Shown here: piece by piece, positions 1-7,116 of the stretch
How the letters are laid out: every line of letters begins with the position of its first letter
How positions within the stretch are numbered: the stretch's first letter is position 1
DNA from: Oceanobacter sp.
GTDB taxonomy: Bacteria > Pseudomonadota > Gammaproteobacteria > Pseudomonadales > Oceanobacteraceae
Direction: 5' to 3'
DNA length: 64,000 nt
Assembly (NCBI GenBank): GCA_002733645.1
Contig: NVWL01000010.1
Location: 1 to 64,000, forward strand
Position numbers and translations under genes: made by a program
Notes under the pieces: model-generated
Database searches by the model: none
Seen by the model: only the letters and a program-made list of their open reading frames with translations
What the model was told of the DNA's origin: nothing

Positions 1-25
1 CGTACTTTTTAAAGTTGGGCATTTA

Positions 26-54
26 AGACCTCCGAAAATCAGAGGTCTATTTTA
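26..54 (+). terminator. Hairpin terminator at left edge
   Basis: A perfect 7-bp stem (AGACCTC / GAGGTCT) with a 9-nt loop is followed by a short T-rich run. It reads best as a rho-independent terminator for a plus-strand gene to the left of the window. It also marks the distal limit of the cassette array, which ends at about position 90. Confidence 0.6.
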
Positions 55-89
55 TCAAAAACCGTCTGTTTTTCAGAGTTTTTCTACAG

Positions 90-161
90 CCTCAACGCCC
101 AAAGCAGCGGCGCGCGTTAGCGCGTCCAGCCGCAGGGCGATGCTGCCTTTGTTTGTTAAGG
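90..161 (-). repeat. attC-like recombination site A (72 bp)
   Basis: Read on the minus strand, the site begins at a CCTTAAC core and ends with GTTGAGG. These are close to the RYYYAAC/GTTRRRY cores of integron attC sites. The inner arms CAAAGGCAGC and GCTGCTTTG pair perfectly except for one unpaired G, the extrahelical base typical of attC. It lies 7 nt after the stop of the 168-524 gene, as expected for the 3' end of a cassette. The middle block (GGCTGGACGCGCTAACGCGC) is shared with site B. Confidence 0.85.
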
Positions 162-167
162 TGCTTA

Positions 168-524
168 CTAGCGGAATAGGGGTAAACATAAAATAACCAC
201 CAGTGAACACATTCCAAATAATAGAGTAGCTGCACCAACCCATGATAAAGATTTAGCTTGTTGGTAGTTATGCCGCTTGTGTAGGAACTTACCTGCAAAT
301 AACCAAGCGCCTGCACCGAGATAAATTGTGCTTAGTAGCCTGGCTTCGACACCGTAAAACGTAACGAAAGTTCCGATTGGTGGATTGCCTCTACCAGGTA
401 ACGTACAGCTGCCTTGAATTAGTGAATAGACACCATAGCCAAACAACGCACTAGATAAAATAAGGCCTAGTAGCACCATCTCTACTTTTTCATATTTTGG
501 CTGTTGATGTATGCCGATGCTCAT
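168..524 (-). CDS. Cassette-borne small membrane protein, unknown function
   Basis: A 118-residue protein with about three hydrophobic segments (near residues 15-37, 58-78 and 92-115) and a short positively charged loop (KFLHKRHN) between the last two, so probably an inner-membrane protein. No family was recognised. The ATG lies only about 14 nt after the cassette boundary set by attC site B, and its stop is followed at once by attC site A. The gene therefore fills a complete integron cassette with almost no leader of its own. Expression would depend on read-through from upstream or on a promoter inside the preceding cassette. The reading frame is confident; the function is unknown. Confidence 0.7.
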   Translation of the reverse strand: MSIGIHQQPKYEKVEMVLLGLILSSALFGYGVYSLIQGSCTLPGRGNPPIGTFVTFYGVEARLLSTIYLGAGAWLFAGKFLHKRHNYQQAKSLSWVGAATLLFGMCSLVVILCLPLFR

Positions 525-537
525 TATTCGTTTTGCA

Positions 538-610
538 CCTTAACGCCGCAAGCAAAGGCGCGCGTTAGCGCGTCCAGCCCGAAGGGCGATTTTGCCTTGC
601 CTTGTTATGC
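538..610 (-). repeat. attC-like recombination site B (73 bp)
   Basis: On the minus strand it runs from a GCATAAC core to GTTAAGG. Arms CAAGGCAA and TTGCTTG pair with one bulged G, at the same place as in site A. About 20 bp of the centre is identical to site A (GGACGCGCTAACGCGCGCC). The stop codon of the 605-988 gene lies inside the first core site. This joins the two minus-strand genes as adjacent cassettes. Confidence 0.87.
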
Positions 611-988
611 GCTGCACTTCGGATCGATAACATAGCTTGTTTGATCAAATTGCTGCCAAGCGCCTGTACCAACACCATCTACTACAAGTATTGAAATAAT
701 GCCAAAATCAATAAAGACACCAAGTAATGTTGTTGCATCAAAGGACTTTGATACGGGGATAGTTACCGCTTCACACCCACTTTTTCTAGCAGTTATAGTG
801 TAGTTTTTCTTTTTCTTGAACGTTGTCACTCCATTTCCTTTACCAATGTATTGCTCGTTTACATAGAGCTCAACATCATCGACATTACTGCGGACTGACA
901 CTTGCTGAGATGAGCCATTAAACATGGAGGCACATCCGGTTAGAGCGATACTTCCTGCTAATATTGTTGGGGTTAATACTTTTTTCAT
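605..988 (-). CDS. Cassette-borne lipoprotein with PEGA-like domain
   Basis: A 127-residue predicted lipoprotein. The signal peptide (MKKVLTPTILAGSIALTGC) ends in an LTGC lipobox, so Cys19 should be lipidated and the protein anchored in the envelope. Residues about 28-75 (VSVRSNVDDVELYVNEQYIG...) resemble a PEGA-type beta-sandwich. A hydrophobic stretch near residues 88-105 could be a second membrane contact. A good ribosome-binding site (CTAGGAGAG) precedes the ATG. Both ends are set by attC sites, and its TAA is part of the site B core. Small lipoproteins of this kind are common integron cargo (family knowledge); the specific role is unknown. Confidence 0.75.
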   Translation of the reverse strand: MKKVLTPTILAGSIALTGCASMFNGSSQQVSVRSNVDDVELYVNEQYIGKGNGVTTFKKKKNYTITARKSGCEAVTIPVSKSFDATTLLGVFIDFGIISILVVDGVGTGAWQQFDQTSYVIDPKCSA

Positions 989-1018
989 TTTCTCTCCTAG
1001 TTAGTGGTTAATTTATTC

Positions 1019-1111
1019 GCATAACGTTTTGCTTTGGGGCCATAGTGTAGGCGCGAAGCACCGGAACGGAGGTCCCAGCCGCACAGCGGCGACAACAGCA
1101 ACTGGTTATAG
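1019..1111 (-). repeat. attC-like recombination site C (93 bp)
   Basis: On the minus strand it runs from TATAAC to GTTATGC, the same core pair seen in Vibrio-type repeats. The arms (TTGCTGTTG against CAAAGCAA) pair with one unpaired G. The centre differs from sites A and B. It is the 3' end of a third cassette, lying to the right. That cassette shows no open frame: the 90 bases before it contain stops in all three minus-strand frames. Confidence 0.75.
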
Positions 1112-1482
1112 CAACATGCCTGCTTAATTAACCGCACTCAACTATCAAGCACCCTTGTTTATTTGATTTTTAAACTACCTGCCAAACTATTGTTTGTACA
1201 GTAATTATTACCAAAACAACCACAAAAACTAAAAGGCCGTTGGCACTCAATTTCCAAGCCGCTTACTACTGAACTTTGCTAAATTGATGCGATTATTAAA
1301 TGAGAGCTGAACATTGACGTTTAGCACGATGCAGCCTTTATCTTAAACTGAAGGTGCTATTACTTTGCAAGAAAGCTGAAGGATTGTGGCGGCGGCCAGT
1401 GTGCTGATTTTTTAAGATGAACTTGATGCTACTGCTGAGCATTTATTACCTATTTTTAATTTTAGCTATAACAGTTTATTCA

Positions 1483-1502
1483 TGTGCATGCGCGTTTGCA
1501 CA
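1483..1502. repeat. Palindromic repeat, copy 1
   Basis: TGTGCA and TGCACA flank TGCGCGTT. It shares the GCATGCGCGTTT core with copies 2 and 3 but has different outer arms. Confidence 0.6.
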
Positions 1503-1578
1503 CTTCGCTTCATTTCTATGTTTCGAGCATAACCGCCTATCAAGATTAAGAAAAGTGCCTCTTACGGCACGAATGGCC

Positions 1579-1610
1579 GGTGTGTAAACACGCATGCGCG
1601 TTTACACACC
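1579..1610. repeat. Palindromic repeat, copy 2 (32 bp)
   Basis: A near-perfect palindrome: arms GGTGTGTAAAC and GTTTACACACC around ACGCATGCGC, with only one mismatched pair. This is the longest copy. It carries no T-run, so it is not an ordinary terminator. Confidence 0.75.
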
Positions 1611-1696
1611 TTCTACTTCTTTACAAATGGCACACTATCACTCCTTTAATATTTTTAGCCTTTTGATTTATAAGTTGTTTTCAAATTAGTTGGAGT

Positions 1697-1742
1697 CAAA
1701 ACACGCATGCGCGTTTTGGCGCTGGAATGCAAACGCGCATTG
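1697..1742. repeat. Palindromic repeat, copy 3 plus inverted half-copy
   Basis: CAAAAC and GTTTTG flank the same ACGCATGCGC core (1697-1718). An inverted half-copy (AAACGCGCAT, 1731-1740) follows 12 bp later, so ATGCGCGTTT and AAACGCGCAT also face each other as a 10-bp inverted repeat. Confidence 0.65.
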
Positions 1743-1763
1743 ATTCTTGTAAATCCTTAGATA

Positions 1764-1783
1764 TACTGTTTATCTATACAGTA
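1764..1783 (+). promoter_or_regulatory. LexA (SOS) box upstream of dinB
   Basis: TACTGT-N8-ACAGTA, fitting the gammaproteobacterial LexA consensus CTGT-N8-ACAG with an AT-rich spacer. It ends 23 bp before the dinB start and would cover the promoter, so LexA should repress dinB until DNA damage. Confidence 0.9.
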
Positions 1784-1806
1784 TATTTTATTGCAAGGGG
1801 CATACT

Positions 1807-2898
1807 GTGAATTCATGCGTTGATGATGCCACTTCTAACGATGCTGACTCTGATGTTATGGCGCAAGGCCGCAAGGTCTTACATATTGATTGCGACTGTT
1901 TTTTTGCCGCCGTCGAGATGCGTGAGCAGCCCCACTTAAAAGATAAGCCCATCGCGATTGGTGGCGAGTCTGATCGTCGTGGGGTGATCGCGACCTGTAA
2001 TTATCCGGCGCGTCAGTATGGTGTGCGTTCAGCTATGGCGACTGCTAATGCTCGGCGTTTGTGTCCTGATTTGATTTTGCTGAAGGGGCGTATGGCTTTG
2101 TATAGCCAAGTGTCGGCTCAGTTGATGGAGATTCTGCGTGATTTCTCGCCGCTGATTGAGCAGGTATCGGTAGATGAAGCTTATTTGGAGTTACAGCCGG
2201 AGCAACAAGCCAGTGAGGTGGCTCGGGAGATTCGCGAGCGGGTGCGTAACGAGTTGGGTATTACGGTTTCTGTTGGTGGTGCACCCAATAAGTTTTTGGC
2301 AAAAGTAGCCAGCGATTGGAATAAACCCGATGGTCAAAAGATGATTCCCCCTGAACGAGTCGATGAGTTTGTACGGGTGTTGCCGGTGGGCAAGATTTCG
2401 GGGGTTGGGCCTGCGTTTCAGGGGCGCTTGAAGGCGGTAGGCATTGAAACCTGTGGCGATGCCAGAGGTTGGGATTTAAAAGAGCTGGTGCGTCGTTTTG
2501 GGCGCTCTGGGGTGTTGATTTATCAGCGTTGTCGTGGGCAGGACAATAGGGTGCTAAGTATGGAGCGTATTCGCAAGTCGGTGAGTGTGGAGCGCACTTA
2601 CGCGAAAGATTTACAGCGTCAGGATGAGTGTTTGGCTGAAATCCCGGCCTTGTATGAGCGCTGGCAAGAGCGTATTGCTCGCACGCCGTGGCAGGCGGAG
2701 GCGTTAGCGCCGTTTGTGAAAGTGAAGTTTGATGATTTTACGCAAACAACGTTAGCTGATGTAACTGAGCTGGCGACCCCGGAGGGGTTTGGTCGTTTGT
2801 TAATGCAGGCTTTGCAGCGTGAAGATAAGCCCGTGCGTTTATTGGGAATTGGTGGGCGCTTCCCTCAGGTGAGTGAGCAGCAATTAAGTTTGTTTTGA
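1807..2898 (+). CDS. dinB: DNA polymerase IV (Y family)
   Basis: Error-prone translesion polymerase, 363 residues. The catalytic acids are visible: the N-terminal DCDCFFAAVE motif (first Asp near residue 27) and SVDEAYLE near residue 122. The RRGVIATCNYPAR segment is the incoming-nucleotide region, followed by the helix-hairpin-helix (KISGVGPAF) and little-finger domain. The C-terminus QQLSLF is a beta-clamp binding motif. The GTG at 1807 is chosen because AAGGGG lies 6 nt upstream; an ATG at 1858 has no ribosome-binding site but would begin close to the usual DinB N-terminus. A perfect LexA box precedes it. It borders the integron cassette array, and no other gene is co-transcribed. Confidence 0.95.
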   Translation: MNSCVDDATSNDADSDVMAQGRKVLHIDCDCFFAAVEMREQPHLKDKPIAIGGESDRRGVIATCNYPARQYGVRSAMATANARRLCPDLILLKGRMALYSQVSAQLMEILRDFSPLIEQVSVDEAYLELQPEQQASEVAREIRERVRNELGITVSVGGAPNKFLAKVASDWNKPDGQKMIPPERVDEFVRVLPVGKISGVGPAFQGRLKAVGIETCGDARGWDLKELVRRFGRSGVLIYQRCRGQDNRVLSMERIRKSVSVERTYAKDLQRQDECLAEIPALYERWQERIARTPWQAEALAPFVKVKFDDFTQTTLADVTELATPEGFGRLLMQALQREDKPVRLLGIGGRFPQVSEQQLSLF

Positions 2899-2928
2899 TG
2901 CGTTTATTATTTCTTTTAACTGCCCATA

Positions 2929-3528
2929 TTAAATAAACGCAGCAAACATACCTGCTGGAAACAACAAGATAGACCCCCAGCTGATCGAGACACCTAATAC
3001 GGCTCCCACGATAACGTCAGTGGGGTAGTGCATACCTAAAACCACTCGTGATAATGCAACCAAAATGGCGAAAGGCACGACGACGTACATTAGTGGTGGA
3101 TAAGCCCATGAGAATAATACCGCGAAGTTGACGGCGTTCATGGTGTGGCCAGAAGGAAAACTGTATTTATCCAATGGCGCGGTGTGCGCGTGAATATCCG
3201 GAAAAGATATAAACGGGCGCTGGCGCACTAGGCGATTTTTTAATTGGCTGTATATCAGTAAGCACACTAATCCGGTGACGGTGATGTGAGCTAAATCGAA
3301 TAAGCCCACTAGTTTCTCTGGGCTTTCGAGTGCTTTTAATAACGGCAGGGCTAAGGCTAATGAGTACCAAAATACGCCGTCACCTAAACGGCTAACGCTT
3401 TTAAAAAATAAGCGTATCGCTCGCATGTGGCCCATGCGGTTTAAACTTTGGCACAGTGTTAGCTCAAAGTGATCCGCTTTGCGGAACAGAAACTCGGCTC
3501 TTGCTTGGCGCTGTTTGAGTACGTCCAT
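2929..3528 (-). CDS. PAP2-family membrane phosphatase
   Basis: A 199-residue integral membrane phosphatase of the PAP2 (type 2 phosphatidic acid phosphatase) family, which removes phosphate or pyrophosphate from lipid carriers on the periplasmic face. All three active-site motifs are present in order: K-N-R-L-V-R-Q-R-P near residue 100, PSGHT near residue 127, and SRVVLGMHYPTD near residue 160. About five to six membrane segments are evident. The start overlaps the end of the upstream glycosyltransferase by 65 nt. It is supported by GAGG nine nt before the ATG, so translation is probably coupled. A role in dephosphorylating a lipid substrate or carrier used by that enzyme is inferred. Confidence 0.88.
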   Translation of the reverse strand: MDVLKQRQARAEFLFRKADHFELTLCQSLNRMGHMRAIRLFFKSVSRLGDGVFWYSLALALPLLKALESPEKLVGLFDLAHITVTGLVCLLIYSQLKNRLVRQRPFISFPDIHAHTAPLDKYSFPSGHTMNAVNFAVLFSWAYPPLMYVVVPFAILVALSRVVLGMHYPTDVIVGAVLGVSISWGSILLFPAGMFAAFI

Positions 3529-4693
3529 GAGAAGTAACCTCTATGTGTGCAGTATTTAAGGTGTGTGCAGTGCTCTGGCTTAAGTGCTGCAAAAATTCGT
3601 CGATGATGCTGTCCCAAGAAATATCACTCGCGGTTGCGCGTGCATTTTGGCGTAAGGTTTTTAATAAATTAGGCCGTTCAATGAGCGATAACGCGGCTCT
3701 GATAAAGGCAGCTTCATTACCAAAGTCTGCCAGCATGGCGCTGTGTTCGTGTTGGGTGTGTTCGTGGGCGGCGGCGTAATCAAAGCTGACCAGTCCCAAT
3801 CCACTGGCTAGGGCTTCTGTTACAACGTTGCCAAAGGTGTCGGTCAGGCTTGGAAATAAGAAGATGTCGCCACTGGCAAAGTGGGTGGCTAGGTCGTTAT
3901 CGCGTTGAATGCCCGCAGCAATCACATCAGGGTGGCGCTGACGTATGCCTTCCAGTTCTGGGCCATCGCCTACAAGTACCAGGCGGATGCGGTCGTCTTG
4001 GTTTTTTAGAGCTTCGTAGGTACGTACTACGAGTTGTAGGTTTTTCTCCGCCGCAATTCGGCCAACATATAACAGCACTAAATCGTTTTCTTTTACGCCC
4101 CATTCTTTACGGAGTTCGGCACTGCGTTTTTCGGGTGAAAAGCGTTGGCTGTCTACGCCGCGAGCCATCACGCGAACTCGCTCAAATCCGTGAGAGGTGA
4201 GTTCATCCGCTTGTTGCTGTGTCGGCACTAAGGTCGCTGCGGTGCGGTTATGAAACCAACGCATGTAGCGATACCCTAGGTTGGAAATAATGCCTAGGTT
4301 GTAGTGCGCACTGTATTGGTGAAAGTTGGTATGGAATCCACTGACGACGGAGATCTCTATTTTTTCTGCGGCCTTGGTGGCTGCCCAACCTAATGGGCCT
4401 TCGGTGGCGACATAAATCGCCTGCGGCTGAAAGTGTTGTATGGCGTTGCGTACGCGACGGTAATAAGGCAAACCAAACTTCATTTCTGGGTAGTTTGGAA
4501 TGGGTAAGCCCGGAAGCGTTAATGTGTCTGGCTCGTTGGTATCGTGTTTATGTTGGCGCGGGCGAATGATCTGTACTTGAATCCCGCGAGCACGCATGCC
4601 TGACACAAGGGTCGAGAGGGTGTGCGCTACGCCGTTCACTTCGGGGGCGTAGGTTTCGGTAACTATGGTGATGCGTTGAACTGGTAATGACAT
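3464..4693 (-). CDS. GT4-family glycosyltransferase (mannosyl/glucosyl-lipid type)
   Basis: A 409-residue GT-B fold enzyme of family GT4. The N-terminal acceptor domain starts with ITIVTETYAPEVNGVA, typical of bacterial glycolipid synthases related to SqdX/MgtA. The C-terminal nucleotide-sugar domain shows YVGRIAAEKNL, VGDGPE and the loop SLTDTFGNVVTEALASG. That loop has Asp in place of the first Glu of the usual EX7E motif. The last 35 residues are Ser/Thr-rich and extend past the domain. It probably glycosylates a diacylglycerol or other lipid at the inner membrane. It is paralogous to the enzyme at 15406-16569, which keeps the standard EX7E. Coupled to the PAP2 gene. Confidence 0.85.
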   Translation of the reverse strand: MSLPVQRITIVTETYAPEVNGVAHTLSTLVSGMRARGIQVQIIRPRQHKHDTNEPDTLTLPGLPIPNYPEMKFGLPYYRRVRNAIQHFQPQAIYVATEGPLGWAATKAAEKIEISVVSGFHTNFHQYSAHYNLGIISNLGYRYMRWFHNRTAATLVPTQQQADELTSHGFERVRVMARGVDSQRFSPEKRSAELRKEWGVKENDLVLLYVGRIAAEKNLQLVVRTYEALKNQDDRIRLVLVGDGPELEGIRQRHPDVIAAGIQRDNDLATHFASGDIFLFPSLTDTFGNVVTEALASGLGLVSFDYAAAHEHTQHEHSAMLADFGNEAAFIRAALSLIERPNLLKTLRQNARATASDISWDSIIDEFLQHLSQSTAHTLNTAHIEVTSHGRTQTAPSKSRVSVPQSGSL

Positions 4694-4833
4694 AGCAATG
4701 GGGCCATTTAAACTGCCGATGCTAGTTACTTTGCGCTTGTAATATGACGGAAATGTTTCAAAGCGGTGAAGCTATGATGACGACCAAGCGTTTTCTTGGG
4801 TGAGAGTTTTTAGAGGGGAAAATAATGAGTAGG

Positions 4834-4861
4834 TCCTAAGGCGGCGGAGCCGCTCTTAGGA
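4834..4861 (-). other. Hairpin between araC-type gene and glycosyltransferase gene
   Basis: TCCTAAG ... CTTAGGA with an inner CGGC/GCCG stem. Only a loose T-rich stretch follows on the minus strand, so this is a possible terminator for the AraC-family gene, not a firm one. Confidence 0.35.
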
Positions 4862-4911
4862 GGTAAGCTTATTGGTATTATAAGGCTGGCTTTTTGTTGC
4901 TTATCTTCGGC

Positions 4912-4959
4912 CTATTTACCTTCGCGTCTATTTACCTTCGCGTCTACTTTCCTTCACGA
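4912..4959 (-). repeat. 16-bp tandem repeat (3 units) at the araC-type stop codon
   Basis: Three 16-bp units: CTATTTACCTTCGCGT twice exactly, then CTACTTTCCTTCACGA. The third unit is the end of the gene, encoding REGK plus stop. The two outer units lie past the stop and replicate that end, including a TAG each. Confidence 0.85.
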
Positions 4960-5969
4960 TAATAAGACGGCGCATTTTGTGTCCAACGGCGGAAGGCTTT
5001 ACGGAAGTTGGATGGGTCGCTATAACCGACCAAGGCGGCAATTTCTTCAATAGGCAGATTTGAGCTGCGTAAGTATTCAATCGCCATTTCTTTTCGCACT
5101 TCATCCAGAATACGCTGATAAGACGTGCCCACATCTTGCAGGCTGCGGCTTAGCGTTCGTGTTGAGGTCGCTAGCTGGCTGGCGACGTCATCAACCGGAG
5201 GAAAGTGACCCGGGTTGCTCAGCAATATGCGGCGTACTTTTGCGATGATGCCTTCTTTAGGTCCCATGCGGGTGAGAATTTCTTCACACTGGCTTTCGGC
5301 CATGGCGGCGGTTGCGCGATCAGCCATTACTAATTTGAATTCGAGTACTTCGTTGTCGATTAAAAACTCGGTACGAGGTTGATCGAATAAAATCGGGCAG
5401 TCAAAAAACTCGCGGTAGCGCTCGGAGTAATTTGGCTCAGGGTGATTCATGTGTACCTCAACCGGCTGCGCTTCGTAGCGGCCAGTAAGAAAGCGTGCCA
5501 GCGTTGAAAACGCAGCAACAAATACGTCGCAGATCATGCGGTAGATATGATCAAACGGGATATGGCTGGTCAGGCGCACCGCTGACTTTTCTCCCATATC
5601 AATGACTTCAAAGGTAAACGCAGGATCAACCAAAGTGTGGTATTTCATACCGAGTTCTAGTGCACTGCGCAAATCGGCACAGCTAAGTACGGCATAGCCA
5701 AGCATACCAAACTGGTTGATATTAATGGCGGCACCAAGGTCTAGGCCGGCGCTGTCGTCAGGGTAATGACGGATCAGGTTTTCGCCGAGAAAAAGCATCT
5801 GCTGATATGTCAGCCGTGCCGAAGGGTCGTCAAGTACGTCGGGATTGATGCCTGTATTTTTTAACAGGTCGTCTCGACTAATACCTTTATCTTCCCCTAC
5901 TTTCAGCATGGTTGCCGGTATGTTCACCGGTACCAGTGGGTCGGTAAGACTCCAGGTGCCTCTGATCAT
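4944..5969 (-). CDS. AraC-family transcriptional regulator (OruR/Arabinose_bd type)
   Basis: A 341-residue regulator. Residues about 25-215 match the layout of the ligand-sensing domain found in OruR/ArgR-like AraC proteins. Residues about 240-340 form the double helix-turn-helix (DDVASQLATSTRTLSRSLQ, then IEEIAALVGYSDPSNFRKAF, ending NAPSYYRE). In this family the relatives control amino-acid, lipid or alkane use. Nothing next to it identifies the target: the flanking genes are a glycosyltransferase and an unknown gene. The 3' end carries a 16-bp tandem duplication that includes the stop codon. Confidence 0.88.
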   Translation of the reverse strand: MIRGTWSLTDPLVPVNIPATMLKVGEDKGISRDDLLKNTGINPDVLDDPSARLTYQQMLFLGENLIRHYPDDSAGLDLGAAININQFGMLGYAVLSCADLRSALELGMKYHTLVDPAFTFEVIDMGEKSAVRLTSHIPFDHIYRMICDVFVAAFSTLARFLTGRYEAQPVEVHMNHPEPNYSERYREFFDCPILFDQPRTEFLIDNEVLEFKLVMADRATAAMAESQCEEILTRMGPKEGIIAKVRRILLSNPGHFPPVDDVASQLATSTRTLSRSLQDVGTSYQRILDEVRKEMAIEYLRSSNLPIEEIAALVGYSDPSNFRKAFRRWTQNAPSYYREGK

Positions 5970-6133
5970 GGGATATCCAGTTTGTTGTTATGCAGCCTTC
6001 AAGAATGACAGGCTTTTAAGTTAAAACCAAGCCGGTGTAATTCTATCACGGGCAAGGAGGTAGCGTGTTCATTATCGCCACACCATACTATAAACAGGGC
6101 ATTTAACGCCATATCGGAATGTAACTGAATGTA

Positions 6134-6985
6134 TCATTGATTCCGGAAGCCATGTTTGTGGGTGCTAAGGTACCGCCCAAACTCGGTTAGCTGGGTGCTT
6201 TTATGTTGCGTCATTAGTGTGAGAATCAGACGATTTATGCGTTTGTTTCTTTTGTGGGTAAAGAAAAACGCATGTTGGGGCCGATCAGGTAGCGCACCGG
6301 TATGAGTGGCGTGGAATCCACACTGATGAAATAGCTGGGTCAGGATGGTGGCACTGTCTTTATGTAATAAGAACCACCAATATTTTGCGCGTATACGCTC
6401 TAACGGTTCAGGTTTGATTGTCTCAACCAGTACGTCAGCGGATAGCGATATATCGCGTTTATGAATAGCGGCATAACGCAGTAGGCTTAATATGGGGCTG
6501 TCAGCCGCGAGTGTTTGCGCTTGAACACGGCCATCCCATTCTCGATATACTAACGGCATTTGGGGTGGAATGGCGGCTCCGGCAGCCTCAAATTCGCTAC
6601 TCGACTCATACTCTATAAGTTCATCATCCGCGAGGGTGGCTTCGCGAAGGGTCGTATAACTTTTATATTTTTCTGGAAGTTCTAACGCCCCTGTGAGCCG
6701 CAATAATGACATTTTTCGGTTGAGCGGTTTATGAAGTGCCAGCTTGCTTATGTCTTTTGCGAGTAAGTGCCATTCTGCTGGCCCTTGGTAGAGTGTTTCA
6801 CTCGCGTATTTAAGGCCCTGCTCTAAATCAAACCAGTGCTCCGCATGGCTAGTCAGTGGATTAATCGTGGGGCTCTCAGGTAGCTTTTGCGTGCTTATGA
6901 TTTGGCTGGCGTACCAGACAGGCGCTATACGCATCAGCATGTAGCTAACCCACTGTTCTAGCTTGTCTAGCGGTGATGAAGTCAT
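6134..6985 (-). CDS. Hypothetical protein, 283 residues
   Basis: No family recognised. The protein starts with an amphipathic stretch (LEQWVSYMLMRIAPVWYASQI) but has no clear signal peptide or membrane span. It has a mixed charged middle region with an acidic cluster near residues 120-132, and a basic C-terminus rich in His, Lys and Arg (THKRNKRINRL, STHKHGFRNQ). It faces away from the flavodoxin gene at 7117, so 6986-7116 is a divergent promoter region. Codon use looks like the neighbours. Probably cytoplasmic; function unknown. Confidence 0.6.
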   Translation of the reverse strand: MTSSPLDKLEQWVSYMLMRIAPVWYASQIISTQKLPESPTINPLTSHAEHWFDLEQGLKYASETLYQGPAEWHLLAKDISKLALHKPLNRKMSLLRLTGALELPEKYKSYTTLREATLADDELIEYESSSEFEAAGAAIPPQMPLVYREWDGRVQAQTLAADSPILSLLRYAAIHKRDISLSADVLVETIKPEPLERIRAKYWWFLLHKDSATILTQLFHQCGFHATHTGALPDRPQHAFFFTHKRNKRINRLILTLMTQHKSTQLTEFGRYLSTHKHGFRNQ

Positions 6986-7116
6986 AGCTTATTAAGCACT
7001 GCCTATTTTCTTAAAGCTGTATCTTCATTTAAGCACCTTCTTGGCAGTTGTGCTTAGACTGCTTTTGGGTGCCGCTCTGCTGATATACTGTCGCGAATTG
7101 TTAGGAGAGGTGTGAC

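Larger units (their letters stand above)
1112..1763. other. Gene-free region between cassette array and dinB
   Basis: No convincing coding frame was found on either strand, and no integron integrase is present. The right half holds the palindrome family described separately at 1483-1742. The left half is AT-rich with many stops and could be a decayed or non-coding cassette. Confidence 0.6.

Noticed and set aside
92..316. A 74-codon open frame on the minus strand across the first attC site
   Set aside because: It runs through the attC site and out of frame over the cassette gene at 168-524, which has the better start and composition. It is a shadow.
1136..1142. A RYYYAAC-like heptamer as an attI site
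   Set aside because: A single heptamer with no partner site or integrase is not enough evidence.
1483..1742. The palindromes considered as a CRISPR array or as terminators
   Set aside because: Spacing is irregular (about 75 and 85 bp), the arms vary, there are no cas genes, and no T-runs follow the hairpins.
4834..4861. Strong terminator after the araC-type gene
   Set aside because: The stem is good but no T-run follows; kept only as a possible hairpin.
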